Of a DNA stretch of 10,815 bases, positions 7,331 through 10,815 are shown piece after piece. The position numbers and the translations under genes are program-made. The notes under the pieces were generated by a model. That model did no database searches. It had not been told where the DNA came from and was given only the letters and a program-made list of their open reading frames with translations. Each line of letters opens with the position of its first letter. The first letter of the stretch is position 1. The stretch is taken from positions 1-10,815 of the forward strand of contig JAGKVC010000122.1 in assembly GCA_021152595.1 (NCBI GenBank), read 5' to 3'. Origin of the DNA: Clostridia bacterium (GTDB lineage: Bacteria > Bacillota > Clostridia > Oscillospirales > Ruminococcaceae).

Positions 7331-7427
7331 AAGAAAATGGTCTGCCGAATCGACAGACCGTATCGGGAGTATTCAGGAGGTACACCCTATCAAATACAAA
7401 AAACAAGTGCATCCATTCCCTTGGATG
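7331..7427 (-). ncRNA. candidate small RNA of about 97 nt, unknown family
   Basis: A complete minus-strand transcription unit lies here without a coding frame. It starts about 7 nt after a perfect consensus promoter (7433-7461). The 5' end folds as GCATCCA-agggaa-TGGATGC (7428-7409). A mostly single-stranded middle carries a run of T, then ACCTCCT and CTCCCG, C-rich motifs that resemble anti-Shine-Dalgarno sequences in known small RNAs. A GTATT...AATAC pairing could close the middle part. The 3' end is a 9-bp hairpin GGTCTGTCG-att-CGGCAGACC (7359-7339) followed by ATTTTCTTT. It is not tmRNA, SRP RNA, RNase P or 6S RNA by size and motifs. It converges on the GH43 gene terminator and has no downstream gene, so a riboswitch is unlikely. 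Base-pairing regulation through the C-rich segment is inference. Confidence 0.6.
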
Positions 7428-7432
7428 CTTCT

Positions 7433-7461
7433 ATTATAGCATATGTTCGCCTAGTTGTCAA
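7433..7461 (-). promoter_or_regulatory. consensus promoter on the minus strand driving the candidate small RNA
   Basis: On the minus strand, TTGACA (7461-7456), exactly 17 nt, and TATAAT (7438-7433). Both hexamers match the consensus perfectly, making this the strongest promoter in the window. Its -10 context GCTATAATAGAAGCATCC is almost identical to that of rmuC. Confidence 0.9.
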
Positions 7462-7480
7462 CTATGCATTATCAATATCC

Positions 7481-7519
7481 GGTTATCAGAATTTCTGATA
7501 CCTCGCAGGCAGTGCCTGC
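7481..7519. repeat. two adjacent hairpins, the second a REP-like palindrome
   Basis: GGTTATCAGAATTTCTGATACC (split as TATCAGA/TCTGATA arms, 7481-7502) is followed by the perfect palindrome GCAGGCA-g-TGCCTGC (7505-7519). The latter shares its shape with palindromes at 7671-7685 and 7777-7791. There is no T-run, so neither is a terminator. The surrounding 7462-7664 stretch shows no gene I can support. Confidence 0.6.
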
Positions 7520-7664
7520 ATCCATATGTCTACAGCCGCCGGAAAACCATGCACCATTGCGATATCCTTCGCTGAACAGATTTCATACTCGGTATTATAC
7601 GAGAATCGGAACTGAAAAGAGTTTACGCTCAATATAAGAATGGTTTATAGACAGCTATAGATAT

Positions 7665-7695
7665 ATGGAGGCGGACACTGCCCGCCGCTGCCCAC
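7665..7695 (+). repeat. REP-like direct repeat, copy 1
   Basis: This 31-bp unit, ATGGAGGCGGACACTGCCCG and following CCGCTGCCCAC, matches the copy at 7771-7801 at 27 of 31 positions. Its core GCGGACA-c-TGCCCGC is a slightly imperfect palindrome. Confidence 0.75.
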
Positions 7696-7770
7696 AGTAG
7701 ATTATAAAAAGTTTGATTGATTCATAAACACAAGATGAAGACAGTGAACACTAAACAGACCTTTAGCAAA

Positions 7771-7801
7771 ATGGAAGCGGGCACTGCCCGCCACTGCCCG
7801 C
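7771..7801 (+). repeat. REP-like direct repeat, copy 2
   Basis: Second 31-bp copy, with the perfect palindrome GCGGGCA-c-TGCCCGC at 7777-7791 followed by CACTGCCCGC. It ends where the -35 hexamer of the next promoter begins. Confidence 0.75.
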
Positions 7802-7830
7802 TTGACTTTCGGGGCAGAATGTGATATGAT
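7802..7830 (+). promoter_or_regulatory. promoter of the dockerin / transglycosylase-like gene
   Basis: TTGACT (7802-7807), a 17-nt spacer and TATGAT (7825-7830). The start would be near 7837, leaving a leader of about 80 nt. Confidence 0.82.
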
Positions 7831-7833
7831 GAA

Positions 7834-7884
7834 AGCAGAGCATCTGCGCGCTTTGTGCATGTACCGTGCAGCACGCAGTCTGCT
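7834..7884 (+). promoter_or_regulatory. long hairpin in the 5' leader
   Basis: AGCAGA (7834-7839) pairs with TCTGCT (7879-7884), and CTGCGCGC (7844-7851) pairs with GCACGCAG (7871-7878) with one mismatch, leaving a small bulge. The loop is about 19 nt and holds a further TGCA/TGCA pairing. The Shine-Dalgarno sequence lies 18 nt downstream. It matches no riboswitch I know and may stabilise the mRNA or bind a regulator. Confidence 0.5.
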
Positions 7885-7916
7885 CGCATCAAATACAAAA
7901 TCAGAGGGGTAATTCT

Positions 7917-9050
7917 ATGAACATCAAACACAAACTGCTTGCAGTCCTGAGCAGCGCTGTCCTGCTGGTGACTGCCCTGCCGCCGGTACAGCTTTCTGTC
8001 TCCGCGGCGGATATCGCACATGATCCCAGCCGCAATGTGCAGGAGGAGGGCGTCGGCAACCCGTTCAACTTCGGTGAGCGTATGGCACCGGAGGGCACAT
8101 CGACCGCCGAACTGCGAAAACTCGCGCACAATATGACCGTACAGCAGTGCAAATATGCACTCTATAAGGAGATCGACGAGCATTGGGATCTGATCTCCCT
8201 GCGCTTCGGTCAGACAGAGCGCGAAAAGGTCTATGCACTGTTTCTCGGCGTCGGTACGCTGGAATCCACGCTCGGCGGCAACGGCGACGGCTCCGATGTC
8301 GAGACCGCGTTCTCCGAGGGCTTCGGCGTCAGCTCCGCGCATGCATACGGTACGCTGCAAACTGCCGTCACCGCCTTCCGCGATCCCGGTACCAAGTTCA
8401 TGCAGGAGGAGGATGTCCCCGAGCTGGAATGGTATGATCTCAATGAGGCGAATTTCTATGACGCGATCATCTCCGATCATATGGGCATCCGCAAAATCAT
8501 TCACTTCATCCGACAGGCGATGGTCGATTATAATCTCACAGGCTGGCAGATCGTCCGCGGTGCGCTGAAAGGACATAATACCGGCTGGGCAAATTATACC
8601 GGCGATAACGACGGCTACTACGCGAATTATCCAGACGAAGGCGCCGCGCTCGCCCAGTGGTACTACGAGGAAGGTCATCTCTATGACAACGTGTTCACAT
8701 GGACAAAAGCGGAGGCTGCCGCAAAGCAGCGCGCCGGAAATCCGTGGGAGGACTGGTGGTACGACAAGGAGCCGAGTCTGGATCCGGTCTCTGAGCAGCC
8801 CAAACCGGTCACAACAACAACCGCCGAAACCACTGTGACGACCACAGGTCCCGTGCAGACAATCGTCATGGGCGATGTCAACCTCAGCAACGATGTCACC
8901 ATCGCGGATGCCGTCCTGCTCAGCAAGTATCTGATCACCGTTGCCGATCTGAACGCGGAACAGGCAAAGCGCGGCGATCTGAACGACGACCGCAAGCTGA
9001 ATGCCCTTGATCTGACACTTCTGAAACGGCAAATCATTAGCATCAGCTGA
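7917..9050 (+). CDS. secreted lytic-transglycosylase-like protein with C-terminal type I dockerin
   Basis: A 377-residue exported protein. The signal peptide is 1-30 (LSVSA/ADIA). The central region (about 65-260) has the order of motifs seen in lysozyme-like transglycosylases: FLGVGTLESTLG with E116 as candidate acid, AYGTLQ (143-148, like the family's GxxQ) and ALKGHNTGW (216-224, like the YNxG motif). This points to peptidoglycan cleavage but is a weak, by-eye match. A Thr/Pro-rich linker (295-314) leads to a canonical two-repeat dockerin: GDVNLSNDVTIADAVLLSKY (319-338; ligands D320, N322, D331) and GDLNDDRKLNALDLTLLKRQ (353-372; D354, N356, D358, D365). The dockerin predicts docking to a scaffoldin cohesin. 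The start at 7917 has AGAGGGG 7 nt upstream; the in-frame ATG at 7866 would lie inside the leader hairpin and displace the signal peptide. Confidence 0.85.
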   Translation: MNIKHKLLAVLSSAVLLVTALPPVQLSVSAADIAHDPSRNVQEEGVGNPFNFGERMAPEGTSTAELRKLAHNMTVQQCKYALYKEIDEHWDLISLRFGQTEREKVYALFLGVGTLESTLGGNGDGSDVETAFSEGFGVSSAHAYGTLQTAVTAFRDPGTKFMQEEDVPELEWYDLNEANFYDAIISDHMGIRKIIHFIRQAMVDYNLTGWQIVRGALKGHNTGWANYTGDNDGYYANYPDEGAALAQWYYEEGHLYDNVFTWTKAEAAAKQRAGNPWEDWWYDKEPSLDPVSEQPKPVTTTTAETTVTTTGPVQTIVMGDVNLSNDVTIADAVLLSKYLITVADLNAEQAKRGDLNDDRKLNALDLTLLKRQIISIS

Positions 9051-9056
9051 CAATTC

Positions 9057-9127
9057 GGGGATTTTCACATAGAATTTGTGCAAACTGCTGAATTCAAAGA
9101 AATTGCGAAAATCCCCTTGACTTTTTA
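9057..9127 (+). terminator. possible terminator of the dockerin gene
   Basis: GGGGATTTTC (9057-9066) is perfectly complementary to GAAAATCCCC (9107-9116), with a 40-nt interior, followed by TTGACTTTTT. The large loop makes it weaker than others here. The same T-rich end overlaps the -35 box of the tRNA promoter. Confidence 0.45.
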
Positions 9128-9145
9128 CCCGGTTTTTGCTATAAT
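9117..9145 (+). promoter_or_regulatory. tRNA operon promoter
   Basis: TTGACT (9117-9122), a 17-nt spacer and TATAAT (9140-9145), 15 bp before the tRNA-Leu 5' end. A strong sigma-A promoter, as expected for stable RNA. Confidence 0.88.
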
Positions 9146-9160
9146 AATCAAGTAGTGAAT

Positions 9161-9243
9161 GCGAGTGTGCTGGAATTGGCAGACAGGCACGTTTGAGGGG
9201 CGTGTGTTTCGGCGTACGGGTTCAAGTCCCGTCACTCGCACCA
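9161..9243 (+). tRNA. tRNA-Leu, anticodon GAG
   Basis: Acceptor arms GCGAGTG (9161-9167) and CACTCGC (9233-9239) pair fully, with discriminator A and an encoded CCA. The anticodon stem CACGT/GCGTG holds the loop TTGAGGG with GAG at 9195-9197, reading CUC and CUU. The T arm GGGTTCAAGTCCC and a long variable arm fit a class II leucine tRNA. Confidence 0.96.
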
Positions 9244-9288
9244 CTTTTTTTCTTGCCCTATAGGGCGAGCGTAGACAGTTTACCATGT

Positions 9289-9377
9289 GGAAAGATGGCT
9301 GAGCTGGTCGAAGGCGCACGACTGGAAATCGTGTAGGCGTTGATAGCGTCTCGAGGGTTCGAATCCCTCTCTTTCCG
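9289..9377 (+). tRNA. tRNA-Ser, anticodon GGA
   Basis: Acceptor arms GGAAAGA (9289-9295) and TCTTTCC (9370-9376) pair fully, with discriminator G. The anticodon stem CACGA/TCGTG holds the loop CTGGAAA with GGA at 9324-9326, reading UCC and UCU. A long variable arm and GGTTCGAATCC T arm confirm a serine tRNA. CCA is not encoded, unlike the leucine tRNA 45 nt upstream. No separate promoter is visible, so the two are probably co-transcribed. Confidence 0.96.
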
Positions 9378-9387
9378 CTTTTGTGAA

Positions 9388-9433
9388 AACGCGTAATTGC
9401 TTAGAAAACAAGCAGTTACGCGGTTTTTCTTTT
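9388..9433 (+). terminator. Rho-independent terminator of the tRNA unit
   Basis: AACGCGTAATTGCTT (9388-9402) pairs with AAGCAGTTACGCGGTT (9410-9425), with one bulged G and one G-U pair, followed by TTTTTCTTTT. It lies 10 nt after the tRNA-Ser 3' end. Confidence 0.9.
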
Positions 9434-9443
9434 GTCTGAAAAT

Positions 9444-9523
9444 CAGTTGCAACTGCGCGTGTGACATTTTAACTGCATAAAATCACATGAAACTGCATAG
9501 GAAGTCACACGAAAAGTCACACG
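9444..9523. repeat. short interspersed repeats next to tRNA-Ser, possible attachment-site edge
   Basis: CGTGTGAC at 9458-9465 is the inverse of GTCACACG at 9504-9511 and 9516-9523, and AACTGCATA is repeated at 9471-9479 and 9491-9499, with related CACATG and AACTGC motifs between. Base composition drops from here on. Clustered repeats beside a tRNA 3' end, followed by AT-richer fragmentary genes, suggest recombinase arm sites or an integrase remnant. No integrase is visible, so this is only inference. The rest of 9524-9695 holds a hairpin TAGAGGA/TCCTCTA (9550-9586) and no supported gene. Confidence 0.4.
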
Positions 9524-9695
9524 CCGGAGATGCTTCGGCTAATACTTTATAGAGGACGAAGTGCAGCAACTTCACACTTTCCTCTACAGTTTCAGAATCT
9601 GATTATCACCAAAATTCACACAAACGCCCTGCGGTTCAATGCCCCGCCCCTGTCAAGTAGAAAGTACAAAGATTATTACAATTATCCTGATATGC

Positions 9696-9724
9696 TGGAC
9701 TCCAAGATCAGTGTAGACTATAAT
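9696..9724 (+). promoter_or_regulatory. promoter of the 69-residue gene
   Basis: TGGACT (9696-9701), a 17-nt spacer and a perfect TATAAT (9719-9724). The start near 9731 puts the Shine-Dalgarno sequence about 11 nt into the transcript, which supports the downstream ATG at 9755. Confidence 0.65.
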
Positions 9725-9754
9725 ATGGTTACTATGAAATTGGAGGTGCGGTAT

Positions 9755-9964
9755 ATGTTAGCAATACCCGAATTGGCAATGCCGAGATCACGCAAGGTCA
9801 CTATTGTCTACATCGGCAGGCGTGAGGTCTGGACGGACTACGAAGAGGCAAAAGCGTATTTCCTTGAACTAATGATGACTACCGAGGGCGAGAAACATGA
9901 ACGTGCTGAGTGCGTTTATATTCAGCTTCTGCATGGGCTGGAGGAGTGTTCAGACGAAGATTAG
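9755..9964 (+). CDS. small uncharacterised protein, 69 residues
   Basis: The protein starts MLAIPELAMPRSRKVTIVYI and continues with GRREVWTDYEEAKAYFLELM, ending in an acidic ECSDED tail. It looks like a compact soluble beta-alpha protein: a strand (VTIVYIG), a TDYEEAKAYF helix and a second helix. It has no signal peptide or membrane segment. From memory, small proteins with a similar IxYGxxxVWTDxxxA...EG..ER pattern occur in Clostridia, often in mobile elements; no function is known to me. GGAGGTG (9742-9748) lies 6 nt before the ATG and a promoter sits at 9696-9724. The frame stays open upstream to 9530 but that part crosses the promoter. A strong terminator follows 6 bp after the stop. Confidence 0.75.
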   Translation: MLAIPELAMPRSRKVTIVYIGRREVWTDYEEAKAYFLELMMTTEGEKHERAECVYIQLLHGLEECSDED

Positions 9965-9970
9965 TATACA

Positions 9971-10005
9971 AAAAGGAGCGTTGCTGTTTCGGCAATGCTC
10001 CTTTT
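9971..10005 (+). terminator. Rho-independent terminator of the 69-residue gene
   Basis: AAAAGGAGCGTTGC (9971-9984) pairs with GCAATGCTCCTTTT (9992-10005) over 14 bp with one G-U pair and a 7-nt loop. The A-tract/T-tract symmetry allows action in both directions. Confidence 0.92.
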
Positions 10006-10018
10006 GAGAAACGATGCG

Positions 10019-10177
10019 AAATGTCCGGACGAGATTGAGCGCTGCAATATCCGTCATGCTGTTTATCCGAAGCCAATGATTCCTCACAGCTTTTGCTCTC
10101 CGGAATTAGCTGCACATATTACCTATGAAAAGTTTGCAAAAGCCATTCCGCTGTACCGTCAGGAATATGATGAGTCC
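10019..10177 (+). pseudogene. IS66 family transposase (TnpC) fragment
   Basis: About 53 codons match a middle piece of IS66 TnpC: a CPDEIERCNIRHA remnant, then PKPMIPHSFCSPELAAHITY and EKFAKAIPLYRQEYD. In intact proteins of some 450-550 residues this segment follows the zinc-finger region and precedes the DDE catalytic core. Here the sequence is cut off on both sides: a terminator abuts it upstream, and the family pattern (LG.ELSR.T..NW) is absent after RQEYD. No tnpA or tnpB, ribosome binding site or terminal inverted repeat is seen. It is a relic of an old insertion and cannot move. Confidence 0.8.
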
Positions 10178-10265
10178 GGAACAACAATGGGAGTTCATCC
10201 GGAACGATGTGAAAAGTCAGGAACATATACGGATTTTGACATATTCGATGCAGCTCGGAATCTGA
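10167..10265 (+). CDS. possible 32-residue small protein or gene fragment
   Basis: Beginning at ATGATG, the frame reads MMSPEQQWEFIRNDVKSQEH and then IRILTYSMQLGI before a TGA at 10263-10265. It overlaps the IS66 relic by about 11 bp in another frame. AGGA (10161-10164) stands 5 nt before the second ATG, a weak but possible ribosome binding site. A terminator follows 12 nt after the stop. The amphipathic, protein-like composition suggests either a small gene or the start of a gene whose body was deleted. I do not recognise it. Confidence 0.28.
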   Translation: MMSPEQQWEFIRNDVKSQEHIRILTYSMQLGI

Positions 10266-10277
10266 TGCAGAACAGCA

Positions 10278-10312
10278 AGACCGTCCCGTTCATATGCGGG
10301 ACGGTCTGTTTT
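10278..10312 (+). terminator. Rho-independent terminator
   Basis: A perfect 11-bp stem AGACCGTCCCG (10278-10288) with CGGGACGGTCT (10297-10307), an 8-nt loop and GTTTTG after it. It would end any transcript through the IS66 relic or the 32-residue frame. Confidence 0.85.
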
Positions 10313-10320
10313 GTGATTGA

Positions 10321-10448
10321 TCCAAGCAGCGTTTCATCCAGCAGAAACTGCTCGACACCGATATACTGAATGAGGAATTGGTTGAACAGATCAGAGAACA
10401 AGTGTGCAGGCAATGCTTGCAGAACAGGAGCTTCCTGTAATCGTACTG
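10321..10448 (+). pseudogene. decayed coding sequence, family unknown
   Basis: After a TGA at 10318-10320 one frame reads SKQRFIQQKLLDTDILNEEL and then VEQIREQ, highly protein-like and helical. Near 10402-10406 a shift of frame allows the continuation VQAMLAEQELPVIVLF, more natural than the unshifted tail VCRQCLQNRSFL. There is no start codon or ribosome binding site, and a terminator lies directly upstream. It looks like an internal or C-terminal piece of a lost gene with a two-base disruption. I cannot name the family. Confidence 0.3.
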
Positions 10449-10458
10449 TTCTTTTTTT
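10421..10458 (+). terminator. possible terminator
   Basis: AGAACAG (10421-10427) pairs with CTGTTCT (10446-10452), followed by a run of seven T ending at 10458. The 18-nt loop contains AGGA/TCCT that can nest partly. The short stem keeps confidence moderate. Confidence 0.5.
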
Positions 10459-10504
10459 AGTCCCCAAGCGGCTGTGCAGGTGTAACAAAAAAACGAAACC
10501 GCTA

Positions 10505-10533
10505 TTGATATTATTTCTGTTTTGTAGTATAAT
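10505..10533 (+). promoter_or_regulatory. promoter of the gene at the window's end
   Basis: TTGATA (10505-10510), a 17-nt spacer and TATAAT (10528-10533). The start near 10540 leaves a leader of about 190 nt before the ATG at 10732. Confidence 0.78.
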
Positions 10534-10539
10534 GGTAAT

Positions 10540-10731
10540 GTATTTATCCAAAACCAATCGAAAAAACTTTGCGTAAAGAGAGATGAACTAATTAAAAACG
10601 TTGGAGATGCCAAACGAGCGTTTCTGCGTCAGCTTTTTTCGCCATGGCGATTTCAAGCATTTGCCGCGGATGACTCAGATGAATTCATCATAAGTTATAC
10701 CGCAAAAATGAAAGCTAAAGGAGTTGTTTTT
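10540..10731 (+). other. long 5' leader, in-frame open but without start codon
   Basis: Between the promoter and the Shine-Dalgarno sequence lie about 175 nt. In the frame of the downstream gene they contain no stop codon and read GDAKRAFLRQLFSPWRFQAF and so on, but offer no ATG, GTG or TTG until the ATG at 10708. Short competing frames occur (ATG at 10573 with an immediate stop; ATG at 10605 after TTGGAG, 28 codons). This could be a regulatory leader, a leader-peptide region, or the remnant of a longer N-terminus. No known riboswitch motif is visible. Confidence 0.4.
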
Positions 10732-10815
10732 ATGCCTCATTCAGCAGAAGAAAGAAAAAGTTTTCTCAGCGAAAAAAAGCTTCAGTCTTCTTACCGCGGA
10801 TATCAGCCGCTGATC
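10732..10815 (+). CDS. unidentified protein, N-terminus only (runs off the window)
   Basis: Twenty-eight codons are visible: MPHSAEERKSFLSEKKLQSS followed by YRGYQPLI. AAAGGAG at 10717-10723 stands 8 nt before the ATG, an excellent ribosome binding site, and a good promoter lies upstream. The visible part is basic and helical with no signal peptide, so the product is probably cytosolic. An in-frame ATG at 10708 lacks a ribosome binding site. The family cannot be told from this length. The AT-richer composition matches the preceding accessory stretch. Confidence 0.6.
   Translation, partial: MPHSAEERKSFLSEKKLQSSYRGYQPLI

Noticed and set aside
5004..7412. 802-codon open frame on the minus strand opposite the GH43 gene
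   Set aside because: It mirrors the GC-rich codon pattern of the GH43 gene, is rich in Asp/Arg/Ile typical of such shadows, and crosses the GH43 terminator and the small RNA.
7331..7427. Small RNA as 6S RNA, SRP RNA or a riboswitch
   Set aside because: It is too short for 6S, lacks the SRP GGAA tetraloop motif, and has no downstream gene for a riboswitch to control.
7455..7637. 60-codon + frame between the small RNA and the dockerin gene
   Set aside because: It has no ribosome binding site, crosses palindromic repeats, and its composition is not protein-like.
7722..9083. 453-codon open frame on the minus strand opposite the dockerin gene
   Set aside because: The + strand has a signal peptide, linker and two dockerin repeats; the minus frame has no recognisable domain.
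9255..9266. Palindrome GCCCTATAGGGC between the tRNAs as a terminator or promoter element
   Set aside because: It has no T-run after it and no -35/-10 spacing; it is most likely part of the tRNA spacer transcript.
9125..9467. Two minus-strand frames reading VTGLEPVRRNTRPSN and ERDSNPRDAINAYT
   Set aside because: These are the well-known false peptides translated from the antisense of tRNA-Leu and tRNA-Ser genes.

Overview
The window reads as a chromosomal segment of a cellulosome-forming Ruminococcus or close relative (Clostridia, Oscillospiraceae). Evidence: two secreted proteins with type I dockerin repeats whose helices read DLSLLKRGL and DLTLLKRQI, strong G-rich Shine-Dalgarno sequences, near-consensus sigma-A promoters with 17-nt spacers, and a perfect CIRCE operator. 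Positions 478-9050 are GC-rich and carry intact single-gene transcription units. Positions from about 9440 to the end are visibly AT-richer and carry fragments and small genes. The genus is inferred; the species cannot be fixed by eye.

Layout. 1-477: tail of a possible unidentified gene, a cluster of AAGATCTC octamers, pyrimidine-rich intergenic repeats, then promoter plus CIRCE. 478-2370: htpG (Hsp90). 2371-2711: terminator, several copies of a hairpin-plus-tail repeat, and a near-consensus promoter. 2712-3965: rmuC with a TTG start. 3966-4313: C/G-rich hairpin repeats, terminator, promoter. 4314-7259: a 981-residue secreted enzyme with a ricin-type lectin domain, a divergent internal dockerin, two GH43 domains and a Big_4-like linker. 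7260-7916: terminator, a convergent minus-strand transcription unit of about 97 nt that looks like an unannotated small RNA (consensus promoter, 5' hairpin, terminator), REP-like palindromes, then promoter and a structured leader. 7917-9050: a secreted lytic-transglycosylase-like protein with a canonical C-terminal dockerin. 9161-9377: tRNA-Leu(GAG) and tRNA-Ser(GGA). 9388-9433: terminator. 9444-9695: short repeats that may be the edge of an integrated element. 9755-9964: a 69-residue small gene. 10019-10177: an IS66 transposase remnant. 10278-10458: terminators and decayed coding sequence. 10505-10815: a promoter, a leader of about 190 nt, and the first 28 codons of a gene that leaves the window.

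How the parts relate. htpG and rmuC are housekeeping genes, the first probably repressed by HrcA. The two dockerin proteins are probable cellulosome clients: one should remove arabinose or xylose side groups from hemicellulose or pectin, the other may act on peptidoglycan. All main genes lie on the + strand, but each has its own promoter and terminator, so no multi-gene operon is evident. The best candidates for something undescribed are the minus-strand small RNA at 7331-7427, the hairpin-bearing repeat families whose stems change in a compensated way between copies, and the pairing of a muramidase-like fold with a dockerin.
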